From: Methanobacteriota archaeon
GTDB taxonomy: Archaea; Hydrothermarchaeota; Hydrothermarchaeia; Hydrothermarchaeales; BMS3B
Assembly: GCA_003229935.1 (NCBI GenBank)
Contig: QIGD01000037.1
Location: 1 to 22,964, forward strand
Length of the DNA: 22,964 nt
Direction of reading: 5' to 3'
Shown here: positions 1-6,345 of the stretch, piece after piece
Layout: each line of letters starts with the position of its first letter
How positions within the stretch are numbered: the stretch's first letter is position 1
Notes under the pieces: model-generated
The model's database searches: none
What the model was told of the DNA's origin: nothing
What the model saw: only the letters and a program-made list of their open reading frames with translations
Position numbers and translations under genes: made by a program

Positions 1-242
1 CTAAAAACACGTCTCAAGAATGTAGCAGGTGTGGTAAAATTGTCAAGAAAAACCTCAATATTAAAATACATCACTGCCCTTACTGTGGGTTAGTTCTTGA
101 TAGACACGTTAATGCTGCAATAAATATCTTACACCGAGGATTGAAAAAAGTAGGGTTGGGATACACCGATTTTAGGCCTGTTCGAGGTCCAGCACTAGAT
201 AGACCTATGACTCAGGAAGCCCACGACTTTAGTCGTGGGTAG
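1..242 (+). pseudogene. tnpB: C-terminal end of a TnpB (IS200/IS605-type) RNA-guided nuclease, cut by the window edge
   Basis: The reading frame is open from base 3 to the TAG at 240-242, giving 79 residues. They carry the TnpB zinc ribbon (SQECSRCGK, then HHCPYCGLVLD) followed by DRHVNAAINIL, the block that holds the last RuvC-like aspartate. TnpB proteins are transposon-encoded nucleases guided by an RNA derived from the element's right end. The last eight codons (EAHDFSRG) and the stop are written by the terminal hairpin at 220-239, so the gene runs into the element's right end, as is usual for this family. The left part lies outside the window, so I cannot tell whether the gene is intact; I see no frameshift in what is visible. 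Confidence 0.85.
220..239 (+). repeat. Terminal hairpin of the tnpB element (TTTA loop, copy 1)
   Basis: CCCACGAC-TTTA-GTCGTGGG forms a perfect 8-bp stem with a 4-nt loop at the very end of tnpB, followed by TAGTTCAC. Subterminal hairpins of this kind mark the right end of IS200/IS605-type elements, where they are bound as single strands by TnpA and also form the 3' part of the TnpB guide RNA. It could additionally slow or end transcription. Five related hairpins occur in the window. Confidence 0.8.
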
Positions 243-270
243 TTCACAATAACTGTAGTGAGGCAGTAGA

Positions 271-1095
271 ATGCATGAGATATTTAAGAAGCGCAGTTTA
301 GCTCCTGGTTACACTTTTTTTGTCATAAAATCTCCAAGAATAGCAAAAAAAATTGAGCCTGGACAGTTTGTTATAGTGAGAGTGCATGAGAAGGGTGAGC
401 GTATACCTATGACAATCTCCGATTTCGACAGGGAGAAGGGCACTCTTAACATGGTTGTGTCTCAGGTAGGCAAAACATCAAGACTCCTTGCCTCTCTTGA
501 GCCTGGAGAGAGAATATTGAATATGCTGGGCCCTCTCGGCATACCCAGTGATATTGAATCTTTTGGTAATGTTGTTACTATTTGCAGGCAGGGAACTGCT
601 GGCGCTCTCTACTCAATAATAAAAGCTCTTAAGAAGGCTGGCAACAGGGTGACATGTATAATGGGAGCTAAAAGCAGGGACTATCTTGTTCTTGAGAATG
701 AGATTGGAGCTGTTGTTGATGAGCTTATTATAGCAACTGACGATGGTTCCAGAGGAGTTAAGGGTTATGCGGTTTCTGCTCTGAGAGAATATCTAAAGAA
801 AAATCAGGTTGATTATATTTTAACAATAGGGTCGAGCAAGATGATGAAAACAGTCGGCAAGATAGGTAAGAAATATGGAATTAAAACTAAGGCAAGTCTT
901 GGAGCTATAATGCTTGATGGTACAGGCATGTGTGGTGCATGTAGAGTGACTGTGAAAGGAAACACAAGATTTGCCTGCATGGATGGTCCTGAATTTGATG
1001 CTGACGAAGTTAATTTTAATGAGCTTATAAGAAGACAGAGTTTCTTTAAGGAAGAGGAACGCCTTGCCATGGAGCTTTTTGAGGAAGGAATATGA
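271..1095 (+). CDS. nfnA: NfnA/SudB-type FAD and [2Fe-2S] oxidoreductase subunit (ferredoxin-NADP reductase alpha)
   Basis: The 274-residue protein matches the small subunit of NADH-dependent reduced ferredoxin:NADP oxidoreductase, also called sulfide dehydrogenase beta, and resembles PyrK. An FAD-binding beta barrel (RIPMTIS at 44-50) precedes a nucleotide-binding domain and a C-terminal iron-sulfur region. The LDGTGMCGAC block gives D216, C221 and C224, and FACMDGPEFD gives C236, fitting the family's Asp-plus-three-Cys [2Fe-2S] site. Its TGA overlaps the ATG of the next gene (ATGA), so the two are co-translated. The complex would be cytosolic and move electrons between ferredoxin, NADH and NADPH. 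The loop at 105-112 reads CRQGTAGA where family members usually have a GGGxGxAP-like motif, so nucleotide binding may be altered. The annotation of the exact redox partners is by family only. Confidence 0.85.
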   Translation: MHEIFKKRSLAPGYTFFVIKSPRIAKKIEPGQFVIVRVHEKGERIPMTISDFDREKGTLNMVVSQVGKTSRLLASLEPGERILNMLGPLGIPSDIESFGNVVTICRQGTAGALYSIIKALKKAGNRVTCIMGAKSRDYLVLENEIGAVVDELIIATDDGSRGVKGYAVSALREYLKKNQVDYILTIGSSKMMKTVGKIGKKYGIKTKASLGAIMLDGTGMCGACRVTVKGNTRFACMDGPEFDADEVNFNELIRRQSFFKEEERLAMELFEEGI

Positions 1096-2474
1096 ACCGA
1101 GAAAGGAGAATACCAAGAAAAGAGCTTCCTCCTGAAGAGAGGGTAAAAAATTTTGATGAGGTTGCTATTGGTTACATGAAGGAAGAGGCCATTGAAGAAG
1201 CAAAGCGCTGTTTACAGTGCAGAGAACCAAGGTGTATGAAAGGCTGTCCTGTTGGTATAAATATCCCTAAATTTATCAGGGCGGTGAAGGAGGAGGACTT
1301 TGTAAGGGCAATTAAAATTATAAAGGAGAATAATTTTCTCCCGTCTGTAACCGGTAGAGTGTGTCCTCAGGAGAATCAGTGTGAGGGTTCCTGCCTTCTT
1401 GGTAAAAAGTTCGAGCCAGTTGCAATAGGTGCACTTGAACGTTTTGTTGCTGACTGGGCAAGGGATAACAATATAATAGAAAAACCAGAGGTTAAGGTGA
1501 GCAATGGGAAAAAGGTTGCCATAGTGGGTTCTGGTCCCTCTGGTTTAACCTGTGGTGCATATCTTGCCAATCTGGGCTACAGTGTTAAGATTTTTGAGAC
1601 TCTACATAAAGCTGGCGGTGTTCTGGCATATGGTATTCCTTCCTTCAGACTGCCCGACAGTGTGGTGGAAGCTGAGGTGGAGTATGTAAAGAGCCTTGGG
1701 GTGGAAATTGAGATTGATGTACTTATAGGTAGAATATTTGACCTGAAGGAGCTTTTTCAGAATGGTTATGGTGCTATTTTTCTTGGCACAGGTGCAGGCT
1801 TGCCAAGATTTCCTGATGTTCCGGGAGAGAATCTCAATGGAATTTATTCTGCCAATGAGTTTCTCTTCAGAGTTAATCTCATGAAGGCACATCTTTTTCC
1901 TGAGTATGATACTCCCATTAAAATTGGCAGGAAGGTTGTGGTCATTGGTGCTGGTAATGTGACAATGGATTCGGCAAGAGTTGCAAGACGTCTCGGAAGA
2001 GATGTTACAGTGGTTTACAGGAGGACTGAGGTTGAGATGCCTGCAAGGAAGGAGGAGGTTGAGCATGGAAAGCAGGAAGGTCTTGAGTTCAGGTTTCTGG
2101 TTTCTCCTGTTGCCTTCTATGGTGACGAACAGGGAAATGTAAAGATAATGAGATGTATAAAAATGAAGTTGGGAGAGCCTGATGCCAGCGGTAGAAGGCG
2201 CCCGGAACCTGTTGAGGGTTCGGAGTTTGATATGAATGTTGATACTGTTATTATTGCAATAGGACAGAGTCCTAATCGTCTTATACCCATGTCTACACGA
2301 GATTTACAAATAACCAGAAGAGGTACAATTGTCGTTGATGAGCATGAAAAAACTTCAATTGAAGGTGTTTTTGCAGGTGGAGATGCCACCACAGGCCAGG
2401 CAACTGTTATCGCTGCTATGGGTTCTGGTAAGAGGGCTGCAGAGAGTATTCATAGATATCTCAGTTCCAAATAG
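1092..2474 (+). CDS. nfnB: NfnB/SudA-type large subunit (glutamate synthase small chain-like flavoprotein)
   Basis: This 460-residue protein has the GltD/NfnB architecture. An N-terminal iron-sulfur region carries C40, C43, C48 and C52, then C91, C97 and C101, enough for two [4Fe-4S] clusters. An FAD Rossmann motif (VAIVGSGPSGL, from about 142), an NAD(P)H motif (VVVIGAGNVTMDSARVARRLG) and a closing FAD block (GVFAGGDATTGQATVI) follow. With NfnA it would form the two-subunit electron-bifurcating transhydrogenase or sulfide dehydrogenase. The same fold also serves as glutamate synthase small chain, but no large chain is nearby and the NfnA partner favours NfnB. It ends in TAG at the normal family length, directly before transposon debris. 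Confidence 0.87.
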   Translation: MNRERRIPRKELPPEERVKNFDEVAIGYMKEEAIEEAKRCLQCREPRCMKGCPVGINIPKFIRAVKEEDFVRAIKIIKENNFLPSVTGRVCPQENQCEGSCLLGKKFEPVAIGALERFVADWARDNNIIEKPEVKVSNGKKVAIVGSGPSGLTCGAYLANLGYSVKIFETLHKAGGVLAYGIPSFRLPDSVVEAEVEYVKSLGVEIEIDVLIGRIFDLKELFQNGYGAIFLGTGAGLPRFPDVPGENLNGIYSANEFLFRVNLMKAHLFPEYDTPIKIGRKVVVIGAGNVTMDSARVARRLGRDVTVVYRRTEVEMPARKEEVEHGKQEGLEFRFLVSPVAFYGDEQGNVKIMRCIKMKLGEPDASGRRRPEPVEGSEFDMNVDTVIIAIGQSPNRLIPMSTRDLQITRRGTIVVDEHEKTSIEGVFAGGDATTGQATVIAAMGSGKRAAESIHRYLSSK

Positions 2475-2504
2475 GTTCAAGTTACGATATTTTAGGCAGA
2501 AAGT

Positions 2505-2634
2505 CCACGACTTTAGAGGCTGTCCCGTAATCAAAAATACTACGAGAAATAAGCTAAATTTGACCTCTATTCTCTAAAATAAGCAGTCTTTCTATTACTG
2601 GGGGTAATTGTCGCACAGCCTCTTTAGTCGTGGG
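2505..2634 (+). repeat. TTTA-loop hairpin (copy 2) split by an inserted element
   Basis: CCACGAC-TTTA at 2505-2515 and TTTA-GTCGTGGG at 2623-2634 are the two halves of the same hairpin seen at 220-239, separated by a 107-bp insertion. The sequence after it, GGGAGTATGCCAG, matches the outer flank of the hairpin at 22627-22646 read on the minus strand (GGGAGTATGTCAG), so this was an IS200/IS605-type end. It lies 30 bp after nfnB. Confidence 0.75.
2516..2622. mobile_element. 107-bp MITE-like element with inverted ends and TTTA target duplication
   Basis: The element begins GAGGCTGT and ends ACAGCCTC, a perfect 8-bp terminal inverted repeat; further matches inside bring it to 12 of 17. It is flanked by TTTA at 2512-2515 and again at 2623-2626, a 4-bp target duplication. 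Removing the element and one TTTA restores an uninterrupted hairpin identical in core to the others here. It is too short to code for a transposase, so it would be moved in trans. The ends look like those of DDE transposons with 4-bp duplications; I do not assign a family. Confidence 0.75.
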
Positions 2635-3241
2635 AGTATGCCAGTGATAAACTCAGATACAGCCAGCTAGATATGTTTAAGGTTGTGTGATCCAGGGCCT
2701 TGAGGGTATCGAGAATGACACATAGATGGCCTGCAGGCTTAAAGCCAACATACACTACAGGAGGATTCTGCGGTTTGATTCAGAATACACAATGAAAGGC
2801 TCAGCGATTTCAAGTGTGAAATACCTGCCCATGTGTGATGTCAAGTTGTGTAAAAACTCATGTTTACATGAGAAATGAGTAATATATACCATTTAAATCA
2901 AAAAAGGGGGTAAGGAATTCATAAAATTGGTTGTTTTCACACAGTCTGACGTAAGATATTCTATACCCTGGATGTCCTGCTGGAGGAAAATGGCTACTTC
3001 AATGGCAGTGGCCATGGCATATATGGGGCTATAATCGAGCTGGATAAGAAAGCAACACTAGGAAGCTGGGGTGATACCAGCGATAATAAAAAGTTCTATG
3101 GTCTAGGCTTTTGATATGCAACTCCACCATGAGAGAACTGGTCAGGGACTTTGAGCTGGACGAAGCTAAAGTAAGGTCAAATTAAACTTGTAAAGCTCTT
3201 AAATAGACTCGCTAATCGTGATTTACAAGGCATGGATATAA
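2635..3241. other. Gene-free stretch with unrecognised transposon debris
   Basis: No intact gene is visible. Two open stretches without convincing starts occur on the plus strand: 2950-3114 (54 codons, containing LEENGYFNGSGHGIYGAI) and a short one after TAG near 2730 containing RRILRFDSEYTMKGSA. Neither is recognisable to me. Overlapping frames between about 3091 and 3184 (MRELVRDFELDEAKVRSN, then TAA) suggest frameshifted coding DNA, perhaps the lost N-terminal part of the transposase relic that follows. A perfect palindrome CTCATGT-TT-ACATGAG lies at 2857-2872, and an 8-bp inverted repeat CTTGTAAA/TTTACAAG at 3187-3194 and 3222-3229. Confidence 0.5.
2857..2872. repeat. Perfect 7-bp palindrome with 2-nt centre
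   Basis: CTCATGT and ACATGAG pair around TT. It lies in the gene-free stretch after nfnB, about 380 bp past its stop, upstream of an AT-rich, TATA-like run. It could be an operator or the stem of a decayed transposon end; nothing distinguishes these. Confidence 0.35.
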
Positions 3242-3616
3242 GCGCCGATAGGATATGACACAAGAAAGTTCATACAGAAAATAGTAGAGCTAAGCAATAG
3301 ACCTGTTATTCCATACAATCCAGGGAAAAAGAAAATCAAAAAAGCTTAGGAGCTGCCAGATGACAACTAGAGACTGGAGTATACGCCTTTCCTCAAGGAT
3401 GCTAAAGAGTTCAACAATAGATAGAGACTGAGAACAGCTTCTGAGCGTGAAAACTCACGAATTAAGCTTTAGACTCTGGTGGGTAAGCTGAAGGAGAAGA
3501 CAAAAAGTATTCCCCATATGAGTGAGAATACTGTTAAGAGCAGGGAATTTGAGGAGCATTCCCTGATGTGTTCTGAAGCTCTACCAATAACTGCTGTGTT
3601 CTTCAATGCCTCCTAA
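3242..3616 (+). pseudogene. DDE transposase relic with four in-frame TAG codons
   Basis: One frame runs for 124 codons to TAA at 3614-3616 without any frameshift but is interrupted by TAG at 3347, 3368, 3422 and 3470. The readable parts, GYDTRKFIQKIVELSNRPVI, then YNPGKKK, RTASERENSRIKL and EEHSLMC, follow the layout of the C-terminal half of IS4/IS5-type DDE transposases: a GYD block, an IPYNP block and an R-ERxNSR-K block that contains the catalytic Glu. An upstream TAA at 3239 closes the frame, and no N-terminal catalytic region is recognisable. The last 22 codons are repeated at 6259-6326. The family assignment beyond DDE is uncertain. Confidence 0.65.
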
Positions 3617-3678
3617 TCAACCTGTTACTCCTGTTTCTCACGAGGCAGGTCACCAATTTTAATTGGTGGTGATTAACT
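3549..3678 (+). repeat. Dispersed repeat, copy A: transposase 3' end plus hairpin
   Basis: This 130-bp stretch aligns with 6259-6387. The shared part starts TTGAGGAGCATTCCCTGAT, covers the transposase C-terminus and TAA, an AT-rich spacer ending CGAG, a TTTA-loop hairpin and the outer sequence GGTGATTAACT. Most codon differences between the copies are silent or conservative when read on the plus strand, which suggests both descend from a once-coding transposase. The right edge lies inside hemC. Confidence 0.7.
3651..3668. repeat. TTTA-loop hairpin (copy 3), overlapping the hemC stop
   Basis: CACCAAT-TTTA-ATTGGTG forms a 7-bp stem (8 bp with a TT loop). Its position matches the hairpin at 6361-6376 exactly within the dispersed repeat, yet the inner stem bases differ on both sides and still pair. 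The hemC stop codon (TTA on the plus strand, 3659-3661) lies in its loop, so it may also act as a transcription terminator for the heme cluster. Confidence 0.65.
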
Positions 3679-4585
3679 GAATTTCCTGTATTATCTTCTC
3701 AGCACCTTTTGCTCTTAGCTTCTCAGCCAGTTCTCTTCCTAGGTCTTCTGGTCTGGAAAGCTCTCCTTCGGCTTTTACATCAATCCTCTCAGAACCATCT
3801 GGTGAAATAACTGTAGCAATAATTTCAAGCTTATCTCCTTCAATTTTTGAAAAGGCACCAAGAGGAATTTGACATCCACCACCCATTTCTATGAGAAGGC
3901 TTCTCTCAGCCAGAACTCTAGCCATGCTGTGACTGTGATTTATTGCTTTCAGATATTCATTCACCTCGCTATCTCTCCTTGCCACCACAGCTATGGCTCC
4001 CTGACTTATACTGGGTATAAATATATCTTCCGGAAGCCTCTGGGTTATCTCATTCTCAAATCCCAGCCTTTTGAGTCCTGCCGCCGCCATAATAATAGCA
4101 TTATATTTTCCAGCTTTCAGTTTCCTGAGCCTTGTGTCCACATTTCCCCTGAGATCTTTAATTTCAAGGTCTTTTCTGTAGCTCTTCACCTCAGCTATCC
4201 TTCTGATACTACCTGTGCCTATAACAGAACCCTCCGGCAGGTCTTCAATTTTCTCTTCACCTGCTGATATTAAAGCATCAGCCACTTCTTCTCTCGTTGG
4301 AGTGGCAGCTATGTGAAGTTCGGGTAGTAATTCGGTTGGTACATCCTTCATACTGTGTACAGCGATCTCAACTCTTCCATCTCTCACAGCCTCATCTATT
4401 TCCTTAACAAAAATTCCCTTGCCACCGATTTTTGCCAGAGGTGCGTCTTTTATTTTATCGCCTGTTGTTCGTATTATTTCCCTGTCAAACTCCAGCTCAG
4501 GAAACCTATATTTCAGCATGCCAATTATGTAATCTGTTTGCCACAGAGCAAGCCTGCTTCTTCTTGTTCCAACCTTCAGTTTCAT
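3659..4585 (-). CDS. hemC: Porphobilinogen deaminase (hydroxymethylbilane synthase)
   Basis: The enzyme joins four porphobilinogens into hydroxymethylbilane in the cytosol. The 308-residue protein has the family's N-terminal TRRSRLALWQT block, the catalytic Asp in HSMKDVP (D81), the substrate-binding TGSIRR and LRGNVDTRLRK segments, and the dipyrromethane cofactor cysteine in MGGGCQIPLGAF (C238). Length is normal. Its ATG overlaps the hemL stop (ATGA on the minus strand), so translation is coupled. The last four residues (ITTN) and the stop are contributed by a transposon hairpin at the 3' end. No uroporphyrinogen-III synthase gene follows; transposon debris does. Confidence 0.95.
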   Translation of the reverse strand: MKLKVGTRRSRLALWQTDYIIGMLKYRFPELEFDREIIRTTGDKIKDAPLAKIGGKGIFVKEIDEAVRDGRVEIAVHSMKDVPTELLPELHIAATPTREEVADALISAGEEKIEDLPEGSVIGTGSIRRIAEVKSYRKDLEIKDLRGNVDTRLRKLKAGKYNAIIMAAAGLKRLGFENEITQRLPEDIFIPSISQGAIAVVARRDSEVNEYLKAINHSHSMARVLAERSLLIEMGGGCQIPLGAFSKIEGDKLEIIATVISPDGSERIDVKAEGELSRPEDLGRELAEKLRAKGAEKIIQEIQLITTN

Positions 4586-5844
4586 TTAATGACCTTCAGA
4601 GCCTCTTCTGCCTTCTCAAGAGTTTCTTCGATATCTCTCTGGCTGTGAGCATAGCTTATAAAGTTACATTCAAACTGGGAGGGTCCTCTCTTCAGCATTG
4701 CCTTCTCATACTCAAGAAAGTCCTCTGCTTCTGCCTTCAAAGCTGTTGTATAATCATAAACCTCTTCATCTGTGATATACATCTGGTACATGCTTGCTAT
4801 TGAGTAAATCTTTGTATTAATCCTGAGGTCTGAGGTTATATCCTTCAGGCCAGAGGTGAGCTTATCAGTGAGGGAGTTTATCTTCTCATACACTCTTCCA
4901 TCTTCAAGCTCTGATAGAGCTGCAATTCCAGAAGCCATACTGAGAGGGTTGCCATTGAATGTTCCTGCCTGATAAACCCTGCCAATAGGTGAGAAGTCCT
5001 CCATAATTTCCTTTGAGGCAGTTATAATTCCAAGGGGCAGGCCTCCTCCTGCAATCTTCCCCAGTGTTGTTATATCAGGCTTAACTCCGAAGTACTCCTG
5101 GGCACCGCCATAGCTGAGGCGGAAGCCAGTAATCACCTCATCAAAGATTAGCATTATTCCATTCTCAGAAGTTATCTCTCTGAGAAATTTAAGGTAGCCA
5201 TCTTCAGGTAAAATACAGCCTGCATTGCCAATAACTGGCTCGAGGATTATGGCTGCAATTTCATCTTTATTCTCACTAACAAGCCTTTCAATAGCGTCTC
5301 TACTATTGAAAGGAGCAAGAAGTGTATTCTTTATTGTTTCTTCAGGTATTCCTGCGCTTGTTGCCACACCATGTATTATTGCTCCACTTCCAGCCTTTAC
5401 AAGAACATAATCATGTGCACCGTGGAAAGCTCCCTCAAACTTTATTATCTTCTTTCTACCAGTGTAACCTCTTGCCAGTCTGATTGCACCCATGGTAGCC
5501 TCTGTACCCGTATTTACAAAGCGTACCATTTCTGCACTCGGTACGGCTTTCACTATTTTCATTGCAAGTTTAATTTCGAGTTCTGTGGGTGTACCATAGG
5601 CTGAACCCTTTTTCATCTGCTCTCTGACAGCTTCCACAACTTTTGGATAGGCATGACCAAGAATTAAAGGCCCATAGGCAAGGCAGTAATCTATATAACT
5701 TTTATTATCCACATCATATAGCCTTGAGCCCTCTCCACGGACTGTGAAGAATGGGTAAGGTTTCATAGCCCTGACAGGAGAGTTGACTCCACCAACCAGA
5801 TAATTTCTTGCCTCATTAAAAAGCCCTTCAGATTTCACAGGCAT
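4582..5844 (-). CDS. hemL: Glutamate-1-semialdehyde 2,1-aminomutase
   Basis: This PLP enzyme converts glutamate-1-semialdehyde, the HemA product, into 5-aminolevulinate. Recognisable blocks include LVGGVNSPVRA near the N-terminus, VNTGTEATMGAIRLARG, the PLP-Asp motif IFDEVITGFR, and the Schiff-base lysine in TTLGKIAGGGLPLG (K263 from this start). An upstream in-frame ATG at 5925 with a good GGTGA site would add 27 residues, but those lie in the tail of an IscB-type transposon relic read in another frame and are unlike hemL N-termini. I therefore prefer the ATG at 5844, preceded by GAGAGGG. The longer form may still be what is now translated. The stop overlaps the hemC start. Confidence 0.9.
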   Translation of the reverse strand: MPVKSEGLFNEARNYLVGGVNSPVRAMKPYPFFTVRGEGSRLYDVDNKSYIDYCLAYGPLILGHAYPKVVEAVREQMKKGSAYGTPTELEIKLAMKIVKAVPSAEMVRFVNTGTEATMGAIRLARGYTGRKKIIKFEGAFHGAHDYVLVKAGSGAIIHGVATSAGIPEETIKNTLLAPFNSRDAIERLVSENKDEIAAIILEPVIGNAGCILPEDGYLKFLREITSENGIMLIFDEVITGFRLSYGGAQEYFGVKPDITTLGKIAGGGLPLGIITASKEIMEDFSPIGRVYQAGTFNGNPLSMASGIAALSELEDGRVYEKINSLTDKLTSGLKDITSDLRINTKIYSIASMYQMYITDEEVYDYTTALKAEAEDFLEYEKAMLKRGPSQFECNFISYAHSQRDIEETLEKAEEALKVIK

Positions 5845-5902
5845 TTTGACATTGAAACCCTCTCTCTTAATAGAAGGGGGGAATTGCCCTTTTTCACCTC
5901 TT

Positions 5903-6130
5903 TTAAAATTGTGTTCCTTTCTCATATTTCACCAACTCCACTGTCTTAACATTAATATCAAAGAATTTTCCTAGTTTATCTGCCAATATTACATATTTCC
6001 CATAACTATGGACACCTTTCACTTTACATAAAGATTTAATATCTTTTACTAAATCATTAGGTTGTAATTTATATTTCTGTCTTCTTATAGAAGGTTTAAA
6101 ACCTTTTCTATTCGCTGAACTACTAATGCT
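5903..6130 (-). pseudogene. iscB: C-terminal relic of an IscB-type (RRXRR/HNH) transposon nuclease
   Basis: A 75-codon frame without a start ends in TAA at 5903-5905. It reads NRKGFKPSIRRQKYKLQPND, then LVKD, KVKGVHSYGKYVILA and VKTVELVKYEKGTQF. This is the pattern of the C-terminal tail of IscB proteins, in which an R-K-x-Y-x-x-QPGDLV block is followed by a VKG-NYGKYV strand pair and a short basic end. IscB proteins are RNA-guided nickases or nucleases of IS200/IS605-like elements. The HNH and RuvC parts are absent, and a stop (TAA at 6131-6133) closes the frame upstream. The relic has the same orientation as the heme genes and sits between hemB and hemL. Confidence 0.6.
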
Positions 6131-6258
6131 TTATCTTTTTTCAAGAGAACTCTTGCCAGAGTGTTGGTCATCTTCGGAGCTGTTATTAGCCAGTACTATG
6201 CGGGGCACACTGAGACTTCTATCTCTGTTTAATGCTCCACACTTACAGAGCATGGGGC
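6131..6258. other. Unassigned part of the hemB-hemL spacer
   Basis: The 5926-6345 spacer between hemL and hemB is made of the IscB relic, this segment, and the second copy of the transposase end. This segment is open on both strands over about 60 codons (minus strand: CKCGALNRDRSLSVP near the middle), and a CxCG pair could be a decayed zinc ribbon of a TnpB-like protein. I cannot identify it with confidence and do not call a gene. Confidence 0.4.
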
Positions 6259-6326
6259 TTGAGGAGCATTCCCTGATATGTTCTTTAACTCTACCAATAA
6301 CTTCTGTATTCTTCAATGTCTCCTAA
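6259..6326 (+). pseudogene. Last codons of a second DDE transposase relic
   Basis: The frame reads LEEHSLICSLTLPITSVFFN followed by VS and TAA at 6324-6326. It aligns codon for codon with the end of the transposase relic at 3549-3616, with mostly hydrophobic-for-hydrophobic changes. Nothing of the catalytic core is present, so only the 3' end of the element survives here, facing the heme genes head-on. Confidence 0.5.
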
Positions 6327-6345
6327 TCAACTTGTTACCCCTTCT

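Noticed and set aside
3187..3229. CTTGTAAA/TTTACAAG inverted repeat as ends of a miniature element
   Set aside because: Arms are only 8 bp, the enclosed 27 bp show nothing, and no clear target duplication is visible.
3347..3472. Amber codon recoding in the host
   Set aside because: nfnB, hemA and hemB end at TAG at normal or insertion-defined lengths, so TAG acts as stop here; the observation is kept only as a question about the relic's origin.
6131..6316. 61-codon minus-strand frame as a real small gene
   Set aside because: Half of it lies in the dispersed transposase-end repeat, where the plus-strand frame is the better coding candidate.
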